This document shows positions 39,362-48,242 of a stretch of DNA of 64,000 nt, in pieces; the first letter of the stretch is position 1; every line of letters begins with the position of its first letter. Source of the DNA: Sediminibacterium sp. C3 (GTDB lineage Bacteria; Bacteroidota; Bacteroidia; Chitinophagales; Chitinophagaceae); contig NZ_KI669560.1 in NCBI RefSeq assembly GCF_000508085.1, positions 2,319,490-2,383,489 on the forward strand, read 5' to 3'. The position numbers and the translations under genes are program-made. Below the pieces are notes generated by a model, which worked only from the letters and a program-made list of their open reading frames with translations, ran no database searches and was not told where the DNA came from.

Positions 39362-40951
39362 ATGAGAAAATTTGTAAAGCATTCCCTGCTTGTGGCAATG
39401 GCCGCCCCTATTATGGCCATGGCCCAGACCGAGCCTGTGGATCAGGCGGTCATCAATCGCATTCGCAAAGAAGGATTAGAGAATTCTAAAGTAATGGACA
39501 TTGTCTTTAACCTGACCGATATGAGTGGCCCGCGACTGGCCAATTCCCCCGGTTATAATCGCGCAGCCAACTATGCCATCAATGCCCTAAAGGGATGGGG
39601 CGTAGAAAAAGCAGAACTGGATGCCTGGGGAGAATTTGGTAAGGGCTGGGAATTAGAGAAATCCTATATGGCCATGACTGCTCCCTATTATAAACCCATC
39701 ATGATTTATCCGAAGACCTGGACAGCAGGAAATAAAAAATTGCAGTCTGCAGAAGTATTGGTGATCAGCGCCAAAGACAGTACAGAATTACAGAAATATG
39801 CAGGCCAGCTAAAAGGTAAAGTAATCATGCTGGATCAGCTAACCCATTACAAGCACAGTTTTAAAGCCGATGCAGTAAGATATACCGATGAAGAATTAGC
39901 GAAGATGGAAGCTGCAACCCTTGCACCTGCAAGACCCGTTGACACAGCGGCACAAAGAAGACAAATGCAGGCCATGGCCGCACAACGCGGTGGTGGTGCA
40001 GCCCGTATGATGGCTATTTTAAAAGAGATGGCAAAGGCTGAAGGTGCAGTAGCATTACTTAGCAGTGGAGGCACCAGAAGCCATGACGGCACCGTGTTTG
40101 CACAAGGTGGTGGCGCATACCAGGGCACGGCTCCTGAAAACTTCTTAGACATTGCGCTTGGCCTGGAAGACTTCAACAGTTTATTGCGTATTGCCAAAAC
40201 AGGCACACCGGTAAAACTGGATGTAGAAGTAAAAACAAAATTCCATACCAAGGATTTACAGGGATACAATGTAATTGGAGAAATTCCCGGAACCGACCCT
40301 GTGTTGAAAAATGAAATCGTAATGATTGGTGCACACCTGGATTCCTGGCAGGCAGGAACTGGAGCAACCGATAACGCATCCGGTTCAGCGGTAATGATGG
40401 AAGTAATGCGCATTTTAAAAGCCCTGAATATTTCTACCAAGCGTACCATTCGCATTGGCTTATGGAGTGCAGAAGAGCAGGGTCTTTGGGGTTCCAGAGG
40501 CTATGTAAAAAAGACTTTTGCCGATCCGGCCGATATGAAGCTTTTACCAGAGCACGAGAAGTTTTCAGCCTATTACAATATTGACAATGGAACTGGAAAA
40601 ATCAGAGGCATTTATTTACAGGGCAACGAAGCTTGCCGCGATATTTTCAAAGCCTGGTTAACGCCTTTTAAAGATTTGGGCGCAGGAACCGTAACCATCA
40701 ACAATACAGGCGGAACTGATCACCAGTCATTTGATGGCGTAGGCTTACCCGGATTCCAGTTTATTCAGGATCCGATTGAATACGACACCCGCACCCACCA
40801 TAGCAATATGGATGTGTACGACCATTTGATTGAAGACGACTTGAAGCAAATGGCCACCATCGTTGCCAGCTTTGTGTACCACACCGCACAGCGTGATGCC
40901 AAACTGCCCAGAAAACCATTGCCAGCAGCCAGACCTGCTGTTAGAAGATAG
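39362..40951 (+). CDS. M28-family zinc aminopeptidase with protease-associated domain
   Basis: Secreted metallopeptidase of 529 aa. The signal peptide is AAPIMAMAQ. A PA-like insert at about 130-270 includes a Met/Ala/Arg-rich segment MQAMAAQRGGGAARMMA. In the M28 core the zinc ligands are in GAHLDSWQAG (H, D) and TDNASGSA (D). The catalytic Glu pair is in WSAEEQGLWGSRGY, and a later His is in GGTDHQSFDGVGLPG. It likely trims peptides in the periplasm or outside the cell. Confidence 0.92.
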   Translation: MRKFVKHSLLVAMAAPIMAMAQTEPVDQAVINRIRKEGLENSKVMDIVFNLTDMSGPRLANSPGYNRAANYAINALKGWGVEKAELDAWGEFGKGWELEKSYMAMTAPYYKPIMIYPKTWTAGNKKLQSAEVLVISAKDSTELQKYAGQLKGKVIMLDQLTHYKHSFKADAVRYTDEELAKMEAATLAPARPVDTAAQRRQMQAMAAQRGGGAARMMAILKEMAKAEGAVALLSSGGTRSHDGTVFAQGGGAYQGTAPENFLDIALGLEDFNSLLRIAKTGTPVKLDVEVKTKFHTKDLQGYNVIGEIPGTDPVLKNEIVMIGAHLDSWQAGTGATDNASGSAVMMEVMRILKALNISTKRTIRIGLWSAEEQGLWGSRGYVKKTFADPADMKLLPEHEKFSAYYNIDNGTGKIRGIYLQGNEACRDIFKAWLTPFKDLGAGTVTINNTGGTDHQSFDGVGLPGFQFIQDPIEYDTRTHHSNMDVYDHLIEDDLKQMATIVASFVYHTAQRDAKLPRKPLPAARPAVRR

Positions 40952-40990
40952 GGCAAAAAATATACTACGGGTATCATTATATTTGTTGCC

Positions 40991-43603
40991 ATGGCAAAAG
41001 CAGGCAACGATACCCCATTGATGCAGCAGCATCGGGCTATTAAGCAAAAATATCCCGATGCTGTTTTGTTATTCAGGGTAGGTGATTTTTATGAAACTTT
41101 TGGAGAAGACGCCATTGTAGCGTCGAAAGTGCTGGGCATTACCTTGACCCGCAGAAACAATGGGGCTGCGGCATCCAGCGAACTGGCCGGATTTCCGCAC
41201 CACTCACTGGAAACCTATTTACACAAACTGGTAAAAGCCGGTCACCGCGTTGCCGTATGCGATCAGCTGGAAGATCCCAAGACCGTAAAGGGAATTGTAA
41301 AAAGAGGCGTTACCGAAATGGTAACACCAGGCGTAGCCACCAGTGATAAATTACTGGAGAACAACAGCAATAATTTCTTAGCCGCTGTGCACTATGCTGA
41401 CAAAAAAACGGGCATTGCTTTATTGGATATTTCGACCGGAGAATTTTTCGGCGCAGCAGGTAACGAAGAATACATTGACAAGCTTTTACAGAGTCTGCAA
41501 CCCGCAGAAGTAATATTCGACAGGGCTTATTTAAAGAAATTCAAGGAACAATACGGCACCCGTTTTTATACCTACACATTAGAGCGATGGATATTTGAGC
41601 AGGGCTTTGCAGAAGCCTCTTTGCTCAAACATTTCAATACCCATTCCCTGAAGGGATTTGGGATGGAAGACATGCCGGAAGCGATCATTGCAGCCAGTGC
41701 CATCCTCCATTATTTAAAAGACACCGAACATCCGAACCTGCAACATATTACCCGATTGCAGCGCATAGAAAGAGAAGACTTTTTATGGATGGATCGCTTC
41801 ACCATACGCAACTTAGAACTCTTACCTACCCACGCGGAAGGGCATCATTCTTTGTTACAGGTTTTGGATCATACGGTAAGCCCCATGGGCGCACGCTTGC
41901 TCAAACGATGGATGGTCTTCCCTTTAAAACAGGAAGCCGCTATACAGGAGAGACTGAACGGTGTGGAATGGTTGATCTTAAACCCTGAAACCAGGCAGCC
42001 ACTGTTAGGGGCCATGAAAGCCTGCGGCGATATTGAGAGACTGGTGAGTAAAATCGCCCTGCAAAAAATAGGCCCAAGAGAAGTCGTACAGTTATCGAGG
42101 GGATTGGCACAGACTGAAATGATACAGTCGCTATTGGCCAGTTGCAACAACCCTTATTTGCAAAGACTCGCGCAGCAGATTGATCCCTGCAAAAAAATGC
42201 AGGAAAGAATAGAAAGAGAAATTCAGGAGAACCCTGCTGTGTTGATTACCAAGGGTGGCGTAATTGCAGCAGGTGTAAATGCCGAACTGGATGAGCTGAG
42301 AAATATCGCCAATGGCGGAAAAGAATTCCTCGTAAATATTCAAGAAAGAGAAGCAGAGAGAACAGGCATCAGTTCTTTAAAAATCAGCTTCAACAATGTG
42401 TTTGGGTATTATTTAGAAGTAACCAATGCACACAAGAACAAAGTGCCTGCAGACTGGATTCGCAAACAGACACTGACCAATGCAGAGCGTTACATCACTC
42501 CGGAACTGAAAACCTATGAAGAAAAAATCATGGGAGCTGAAGACCGGATACTGGCGATAGAACAGGCATTGTACAACCAGTTGATACAAGACTTACAGGC
42601 ATATATTGCACCGATACAAACCAATGGCAATATTGTAGCTATATTGGATTGCCTGGCCTGCTTTGCAGAAAACGCCTTGCTTTTCAATTACCGCAAACCC
42701 CATGTACATGCAGGTTTGGAGCTGAACATCAAGGAAGGCAGACATCCGGTGATTGAACAAAAACTACCGGCCGATCAACCCTATATTGCCAATGATATTG
42801 TACTGGACAACCAGGGACAACAGATCATTATTTTAACAGGCCCCAACATGAGTGGTAAGAGTGCTTTGTTAAGACAGACGGCCATTATTACCCTCATGGC
42901 GCACATGGGATCCTTTGTGCCGGCAACAGAAGCCTTAATCCCATTAACAGATAAAATCTTTACCCGTGTAGGTGCATCCGATAATTTAAGCGGAGGCGAA
43001 TCCACTTTCATGGTAGAAATGAATGAGACCGCGAGCATCATCAATAATATGAGTGAGCGCAGTTTGATATTGTTGGATGAAATTGGAAGAGGCACAGCTA
43101 CTTACGATGGTATTTCCATTGCCTGGAGTATGGTGGAATTCATACACAACAGCGATACCGCACCCAAGACCTTGTTCGCGACCCACTACCATGAACTAAA
43201 CGAACTGGAAGAACATTTACCCCGTGTAAAGAACTACCATATCACCCACAAGGAGCTAAACAATAAAATCATCTTCCTGCGCAAAATGGCAGCAGGCGGC
43301 AGCACGCATAGCTTTGGTATACAGGTAGCCAAAATGGCGGGCATGCCGGCACCATTGATTAAGCGGGCCAATGCCATTATGGAGCAACTGGAGAAAGCCC
43401 ATGTGCGCGAAGAAGCAGGTAACAACGTTGTGAAAGAAGCAGTGCAAAACGCATCGGTGCCCAAAGTGCAGCTCAGCATCTTTGATGCACACACAGAAAC
43501 TTTTGAAAGCATCCGCGAGAAACTCAATGCCATCGATATTAACCAGCTAACACCGGTGGAAGCACTAATGAAACTCAATGAGATCAAGGCTTTGCTGAAA
43601 TAG
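40991..43603 (+). CDS. mutS: DNA mismatch repair protein MutS
   Basis: Recognises mismatches and starts repair with MutL; cytoplasmic dimer. The full-length 870-aa protein has the mismatch-binding FYE of domain I (GDFYETFGED, residues 31-40). Connector, lever and clamp domains follow. The ATPase domain has Walker A GPNMSGKS (near 617), LSGGESTFMVEMNE and Walker B LILLDEIGRGTATYDG. It ends with the helix-turn-helix dimer region. No defect was seen. Confidence 0.97.
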   Translation: MAKAGNDTPLMQQHRAIKQKYPDAVLLFRVGDFYETFGEDAIVASKVLGITLTRRNNGAAASSELAGFPHHSLETYLHKLVKAGHRVAVCDQLEDPKTVKGIVKRGVTEMVTPGVATSDKLLENNSNNFLAAVHYADKKTGIALLDISTGEFFGAAGNEEYIDKLLQSLQPAEVIFDRAYLKKFKEQYGTRFYTYTLERWIFEQGFAEASLLKHFNTHSLKGFGMEDMPEAIIAASAILHYLKDTEHPNLQHITRLQRIEREDFLWMDRFTIRNLELLPTHAEGHHSLLQVLDHTVSPMGARLLKRWMVFPLKQEAAIQERLNGVEWLILNPETRQPLLGAMKACGDIERLVSKIALQKIGPREVVQLSRGLAQTEMIQSLLASCNNPYLQRLAQQIDPCKKMQERIEREIQENPAVLITKGGVIAAGVNAELDELRNIANGGKEFLVNIQEREAERTGISSLKISFNNVFGYYLEVTNAHKNKVPADWIRKQTLTNAERYITPELKTYEEKIMGAEDRILAIEQALYNQLIQDLQAYIAPIQTNGNIVAILDCLACFAENALLFNYRKPHVHAGLELNIKEGRHPVIEQKLPADQPYIANDIVLDNQGQQIIILTGPNMSGKSALLRQTAIITLMAHMGSFVPATEALIPLTDKIFTRVGASDNLSGGESTFMVEMNETASIINNMSERSLILLDEIGRGTATYDGISIAWSMVEFIHNSDTAPKTLFATHYHELNELEEHLPRVKNYHITHKELNNKIIFLRKMAAGGSTHSFGIQVAKMAGMPAPLIKRANAIMEQLEKAHVREEAGNNVVKEAVQNASVPKVQLSIFDAHTETFESIREKLNAIDINQLTPVEALMKLNEIKALLK

Positions 43604-43609
43604 ATTGGT

Positions 43610-44812
43610 TTAATCCAGCGCAGCGTAGTCTTTCAAATATTCGAAGGGTGGGGTTAATTTACCATCCTGCAGAATGGTCGCATTTTCAATGGTAGCAGAA
43701 CCGCCATTGCGCACGTCTTCCAGAATGTATTTGATTAGCTGCTCTCCGAAATAACGGCTGGCATCGCGGGGCAATTCATTGGGCAGATTCCCAACGGCCA
43801 TGATATCGATAGAACCAGGAATATACGGCGCCGTTTGTTCGCCCGTCTGCAGGTTCACCCCATACACCGGATCATCAATAGTTGCATCGCCTAAATTACA
43901 AGGCACAGAACCGTGTTTGTCATCGGTAATATCGGCAATGGTAGTGATGCGGAAACTGGGATCTTTTAAGTGCTCCATCTCAAACAAACGAGGCACATTA
44001 TTACCCCAGTAAATACCGTTCATGAGCAGATCTGTATGCGCGCAATAAGGCAGGAATAAGCATTCGTATTGTTCCGGATGGTCATGGAACTCATCGCGGT
44101 TATAGGTCTTGGTTTCCTTGTGACGATATAAATTATTTCCCTTTAAATGCACATACACCGGATAATCGAATTCCTTGCTCAGGTACTCTTCCGGCTCTAC
44201 TTCCTGCACATCCATCAGGTTCATGATTTCGAGAATACCATGGGCTACTCTCCCGCTACCCGTAACGGCAATTTTAATGGGCGGCAGTTTCAAACCAAAA
44301 TAGGTATGAATTAAGGCACGATAGTCTTTGATCTTGTGCACGCGCTCCAGTTGAAAAGCCCCGGTACGATTGCCATAGGCCATTATGCCATTGTGCGCCC
44401 CAACAATCCCGGCAAAAAAGCCAAAGCCGATAATGCGCTGGCCGTCCTTGTGTTCCAGGCACTCATAATCGATCAGGGTAATATTTTTCTGCACCATGGC
44501 CTGCATTAAGCCACGGTTATAAGGCTGCATTTTTTTGGTATGCGAAAAGAACATATACCGCTTGTTGGGAATCAGCTGGCTCACGGGCACTTCCTTAATC
44601 CCCAGGAGCAGATTGCACTCCGACAAATCATGGGTTAACTCCACCCCCGCACGGGCATATTCCTCATCAGTATAACAACGATTGGGAGAATGCTCCACTT
44701 TAATTTTTACATTCTCTACGTTCTTCACCAACCATTTACACTGAGAAGGCGTAAGGGCAACGCGGGTATCAGAAGGTTGCTTCCCTTCTTTGATAAGACC
44801 AATGACCAACAT
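43610..44812 (-). CDS. NAD(P)-dependent saccharopine/alanine dehydrogenase-like oxidoreductase
   Basis: A 400-aa oxidoreductase with the AlaDh/PNT N-terminal fold (IGLIKEGKQPSDTRVALTP) and a Rossmann domain (IKIAVTGSGRVAHGILEIM). CLEHKDGQRIIGFGFFAG-like catalytic-side residues lie between them. It resembles the lysine-forming saccharopine dehydrogenase or LOR/SDH N-terminal part; which amino-acid reaction it runs cannot be told here. It is convergent with mutS, with 6 bp between. Confidence 0.8.
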   Translation of the reverse strand: MLVIGLIKEGKQPSDTRVALTPSQCKWLVKNVENVKIKVEHSPNRCYTDEEYARAGVELTHDLSECNLLLGIKEVPVSQLIPNKRYMFFSHTKKMQPYNRGLMQAMVQKNITLIDYECLEHKDGQRIIGFGFFAGIVGAHNGIMAYGNRTGAFQLERVHKIKDYRALIHTYFGLKLPPIKIAVTGSGRVAHGILEIMNLMDVQEVEPEEYLSKEFDYPVYVHLKGNNLYRHKETKTYNRDEFHDHPEQYECLFLPYCAHTDLLMNGIYWGNNVPRLFEMEHLKDPSFRITTIADITDDKHGSVPCNLGDATIDDPVYGVNLQTGEQTAPYIPGSIDIMAVGNLPNELPRDASRYFGEQLIKYILEDVRNGGSATIENATILQDGKLTPPFEYLKDYAALD

Positions 44813-44895
44813 TCGTTAAAAATTTCAACGAATGTACAACAGCCCGCCGAGCCTGCACATGATATTTATCATTTTAGAAAGCAGTAAATTTGCGC

Positions 44896-45402
44896 ATGAA
44901 TTATTTTGAATTATTCGGGATTGAGCCCGGATTTACCATAGACGCAGCGGCACTAAAGAAAAAATTCTACGAACTCAGCAGGGCCTACCACCCCGACTTT
45001 TACGGGGGCGGCACAGCTATGGAACAGGAAGAAGCCCTGGAAAAATCCGCCACGGTAAACGAAGCCTATAAAACCTTACAGAACCCCGATCTGATCATCA
45101 AATACATATTGGGATTAAAGGGATTGATACAGGAAGAAGAAAAATACAATCTCCCCCCCGACTTTCTGATGGAAGTAATGGATTTGAACGAACAGGTAAT
45201 GGAACTGGACAAAACCGACACCGCCGCAGTCGCCACCCTATTAACCGCGGCCAAAAACCTACAAAATGAAATACATGAAGCTGTTGCACCCACTCTGGCG
45301 CATTATTCGCACGATACTGCTACCGAAAAAGAGCTGCTGCAAATAAAAGACTACTACTATAAGAAAAAATACCTCGACCGAATCATTTCCGGTTTGCAAT
45401 AG
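44896..45402 (+). CDS. hscB: HscB-like co-chaperone for Fe-S cluster assembly
   Basis: J-domain co-chaperone (169 aa). The N-terminal J-domain carries the HPD motif (SRAYHPDFYGG, residues 32-34), followed by EALEKSATVNEAYKTLQNP. The C-terminal three-helix HSCB domain includes LPPDFLMEVMDLNEQVMEL, which binds the scaffold protein IscU in known members. The partner HscA is not in the window. The ATG at 44896 is used instead of the TTG two codons earlier. Confidence 0.85.
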   Translation: MNYFELFGIEPGFTIDAAALKKKFYELSRAYHPDFYGGGTAMEQEEALEKSATVNEAYKTLQNPDLIIKYILGLKGLIQEEEKYNLPPDFLMEVMDLNEQVMELDKTDTAAVATLLTAAKNLQNEIHEAVAPTLAHYSHDTATEKELLQIKDYYYKKKYLDRIISGLQ

Positions 45403-45454
45403 ATAATTTTTGGAAATTAAACCATCATAGTCTAATATTGCACTCCGATTTGAG

Positions 45455-45538
45455 GCCCAGATGGCGGAACTGGTAGACGCGCTAGACTCAAAATCTGGTT
45501 ATCGCAAGGTAGTGCAGGTTCGATTCCTGTTCTGGGCA
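45455..45538 (+). tRNA. tRNA-Leu (anticodon CAA)
   Basis: An 84-nt class II tRNA. The acceptor arms GCCCAGA and TCTGGGC pair perfectly. The anticodon stem CTAGA / TCTGG encloses loop CTCAAAA, so the anticodon is CAA (45489-45491). A variable arm follows, then T-arm GCAGGTTCGATTCCTGT. The CCA end is not fully encoded (only ACA follows). It marks the edge of the accessory region. Confidence 0.95.
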
Positions 45539-45543
45539 CAAAG

Positions 45544-45570
45544 ACCCTGGTACGTAGTACCGGGGTTTTC
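45544..45570 (+). terminator. Rho-independent terminator of tRNA-Leu
   Basis: A 10-bp stem ACCCTGGTAC / GTACCGGGGT with loop GTA (one G-T pair) and TTTTC after it, 6 bp past the tRNA. Confidence 0.9.
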
Positions 45571-46096
45571 TATTTGAGGGCGTCAAAAGCTTGCTTTTGT
45601 AAGACCGAAAATGGGAAACCCCGAGCAACGCCGCAGGCGGTGCGGGTCTTTGGGTACGCCCCCCTCTTGGGAAGTCGGCGCAACGAAGTGGAGCCGACAA
45701 TCCTGTTCCCATCCGTCCAATTTTACTGCACTTTTTCGTCAGTATTAAATTTATTATCTATATTTAATAGACCCAATTGTTACTCCCCTCCCAAAGAATT
45801 AATTGCTGTTAGTAATACTGACCTTGGATAGGTATATCTGGGAGTCAGGAAGCTTTGCTTTGAAAAAATTGAAACAAGAAGAAATATAAAATGTATATGT
45901 GTATTTGCGTTACAACAATTTTAGAAGTATTATACTAACCAACGCATTGATAGCAAAATGAGATTATTCTAAAAAATAAGAGTAACATAAATTAACGAGT
46001 TGAGGCGAAATTCGTCAGCTGATTAAAATTGTAACGAATAATAGTTGCTTTTTTATTGGTTAATTTTTAAAGAATGATTTTAGAAGACCTATACTA

Positions 46097-46129
46097 GCAA
46101 GCCTTTAGGCGAAGGCGCCTCAAGCTTGC
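46097..46129. repeat. Hairpin-forming inverted repeat
   Basis: Stem GCAAGC...AGGCG, loop AAGG, CGCCT...GCTTGC, with a small internal bulge. It lies in the gene-free junction. The copy-like GGGCTTGC shortly after (about 46150) suggests a repeated element. There is no T-run. Confidence 0.55.
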
Positions 46130-46503
46130 TTGTGAAAAGCCGAAGGCAAAGGGCTTGCATGAAGCTACAGAATATATTTTTTCAAATCGCTGATGTTGAC
46201 TGTCGGAAAATACGTAACGTAAATGTTTTATCACCCAATGCTATTCAATGTAACCTATCTACTAAAGCAACAACATAAATTTCTTTTATGTCATTGCTTT
46301 AGTAGTACTAGCAGATATAGAATAGTAATTCAGCTGACGAACTCCGGTCGTCAGTTTAGATGGATTAAATTTAAAGACCTGTACGACCTTCGCCCAACAT
46401 TGCATTGATACTATCGGCGAAGCCTAAAGTAAACAATTAACTAACTTTAGCCGACAGGATCAATGCTCCATCGTTGTGCGTCAGTGTAAAAAGCCCGACC
46501 CAC

Positions 46504-46565
46504 AAATGGCACATTTGGTTTTTTCCAACGCACGAGCCAACGCTCAAAAACCAAAAGAGCCATTT
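46504..46565. repeat. Long interrupted palindrome upstream of the nucleotidase/methyltransferase operon
   Basis: AAATGGC pairs with GCCATTT and TTGGTTTTT with AAAAACCAA. A symmetric 4/4 internal loop separates the two stems and the terminal loop has 22 bases. It sits about 65 bp before the operon start and may be a regulatory structure or the left spacer of the first module. Confidence 0.7.
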
Positions 46566-46630
46566 TTTGCTAACGCACGGACAGACAAGAGAACATAAAA
46601 AATTAAATTTGACAACAGAAAATATAATAG

Positions 46631-47575
46631 ATGCCGACAGACTTTTCAGAAATATTAGTAGTGGGAGTTTCTTCAAGAGCCTTGTTTGACTTGGAGAAAG
46701 AAAATGAAGTATTCGACAAAGAAGGAATAGAAGGATTTAGAAAATTCCAACTTGAACACGAAAACGAACTTCTAATCCCTGGGACAGCTTTTCCCTTAAT
46801 TCAAAGTTTGTTGCAACTTAACAACCAAGCAAGTAAGCAAATTATTGAAGTGGTAGTAATGTCAAGGAATAGCCCAGAGACAGGGGTGAGAGTATTGAAA
46901 TCGATTAGACAATACAAACTTCCAATTACAAGGACAGCATTTTCAGGTGGTGAAGATTTAGCCCCTTTTATTGATGCTTATGATGTAGACTTGTTCCTAT
47001 CACGTGATGAAAAAGACGTTCAATGGGTAATTGACAATACAAATTGCGCAGCAGCATTAATATACAACCCACCAAAAGACTTTAATCCCGATAAGAACAG
47101 AGTGAAGTTTGCTTTTGACGCTGATGCAGTTGTTTTCTCAGGAGAATCAGAACAAATCTATAAAGAGCAAGGCATTGAAGCATTTCACAAACACGAAGAA
47201 GAAAACGAAGATGTACCATTGAAAGATGGTCCATTCGCAGAACTTTTGAGAAAACTCTCAAAAATTCAAGAGCATTTACCAATGACTATTGAATTAACTC
47301 CTTTGCGTATTGCCATTGTAACAGCCAGAAATGCTCCAAGTCATATGCGAGTGATTAAAACGCTCAGACAATGGGGCGTTTATGTAGATGAAGCTTACTT
47401 TATGGGTGGTCTTTCAAAGGACAAAGTTTTGAAAGCCTTTGGTGCTCATATATTCTTTGACGACCAAGAAACCCATTTAGACAGTTCAAGCCTATTCGTT
47501 CCTTCTGGAAAGGTACTTTACAAAACGGATTCTCCATTGAAGAAATACGAAAAAAGGAAAGAAGCCAATGGATGA
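46631..47575 (+). CDS. 5'-nucleotidase, cN-I-like (PF06189 type), internally duplicated
   Basis: A 314-aa protein that should dephosphorylate nucleoside monophosphates; no signal peptide, so cytoplasmic. The C-terminal half has the HAD-like nucleophile motif FAFDADAVVFSGESE and PLRIAIVTARNAPSHMRV, then AYFMGGLSKDKVLKAFGAHIF. The N-terminal half repeats the pattern (ALFDLEKENEVFDKEGIEGF; VVVMSRNSPETGVRV; TAFSGGEDLAPFIDAYDVDLF) but has SSR where the DxD should be, so only one half looks catalytic. It is the first gene of the operon and overlaps the first methyltransferase gene by 8 bp. Housekeeping or defence role unknown; the context favours defence. Confidence 0.82.
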   Translation: MPTDFSEILVVGVSSRALFDLEKENEVFDKEGIEGFRKFQLEHENELLIPGTAFPLIQSLLQLNNQASKQIIEVVVMSRNSPETGVRVLKSIRQYKLPITRTAFSGGEDLAPFIDAYDVDLFLSRDEKDVQWVIDNTNCAAALIYNPPKDFNPDKNRVKFAFDADAVVFSGESEQIYKEQGIEAFHKHEEENEDVPLKDGPFAELLRKLSKIQEHLPMTIELTPLRIAIVTARNAPSHMRVIKTLRQWGVYVDEAYFMGGLSKDKVLKAFGAHIFFDDQETHLDSSSLFVPSGKVLYKTDSPLKKYEKRKEANG

Positions 47576-48242
47576 AATAGTAAAGCAAACAGACAAGCAA
47601 GTAAAATCCAAAAAACGGGTTACTGACCACGGAGAAGTGTTTACCAACGAACGTGAAGTAAACGCTATGCTCGATTTAGTAAAGCACGAAACGGAACGCA
47701 TTGACTCACGTTTCTTAGAACCCGCTTGCGGTAATGGGAACTTTTTGGCGGAAGTGCTTCGCAGAAAATTGAATATCGTTGACCAACGATACAGCAAAAG
47801 CCAAATTGAATGGGAAAGATATGCAGTGATTGCTGTCTCAAGCATTTACGGAGTGGACATTTTGGAAGACAATGCACAAGAATGCAGAGAACGCCTATTC
47901 AAAATCTTTGAAGAGCGTTACACTAACCTATTCAAAGACAAATGCAAAGTCGAGTGTAGACAAAGCATAAAGTTTCTCTTTGGCAGGAACATACTTTGGG
48001 GTGATGCTTTGGACTTTACCAACCCCGAAACCAAACAACCCATTATTTTTTCAGAATGGAGTGCCGTAAACGGCTCAATGTTGAAACGAAGGGATTATAT
48101 GTTTAAATTTTTAGTGGAAAAAACACACCAGTTCTCAATGTTCAATGACGAAGGCAATGCAGCCGCCATTGACGAGCCTGTAAAAGATTATACACTGATT
48201 CATTTCTTAAAATTGGGCGAAGATGATACAAACGAACTATAA
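47568..48242 (+). CDS. N6-adenine DNA methyltransferase-type protein, first of two (motifs X and I only)
   Basis: A 224-aa SAM-binding protein. It begins with a motif-X-like stretch (DHGEVFTNEREVNAMLDLV) and motif I (FLEPACGNGNFLAEVLRRK), both typical of N6-adenine methyltransferases. I see no (N/D)PPY catalytic motif; the chain ends soon after LWGDALDFTNPE and IIFSEWSAVNG. It overlaps the next gene, which does hold NPPY, by 20 bp. It is either a truncated enzyme, a regulatory partner or one half of a split methyltransferase. Confidence 0.82.
   Translation: MDEIVKQTDKQVKSKKRVTDHGEVFTNEREVNAMLDLVKHETERIDSRFLEPACGNGNFLAEVLRRKLNIVDQRYSKSQIEWERYAVIAVSSIYGVDILEDNAQECRERLFKIFEERYTNLFKDKCKVECRQSIKFLFGRNILWGDALDFTNPETKQPIIFSEWSAVNGSMLKRRDYMFKFLVEKTHQFSMFNDEGNAAAIDEPVKDYTLIHFLKLGEDDTNEL

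Larger units (their letters stand above)
45571..46630. other. Gene-free junction of about 1.06 kb between tRNA-Leu and the accessory region
   Basis: No credible gene was seen on either strand. The first 150 bp are GC-rich with the perfect 7-bp palindrome CAAAAGC-TT-GCTTTTG (45584-45599). A GTCGGC...GCCGAC pair and the phrase AATCCTGTTCCCATCC (about 45700) loosely echo the tRNA 3' end. The rest is very AT-rich, with a further CTGACGA...TCGTCAG inverted repeat near 46333. No integrase gene is visible here. Confidence 0.6.

Noticed and set aside
39847..40455. A 202-codon minus-strand frame opposite the M28 peptidase gene
   Set aside because: It is fully within a clear peptidase gene and its protein is an Ala/Ser/Cys-rich shadow without any motif.
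45700..45716. AATCCTGTTCCCATCC as a second copy of the tRNA-Leu 3' end (attachment site)
   Set aside because: Only about nine bases agree with the tRNA end (ATTCCTGTTCTGGGC); too short and imperfect for an integration repeat.
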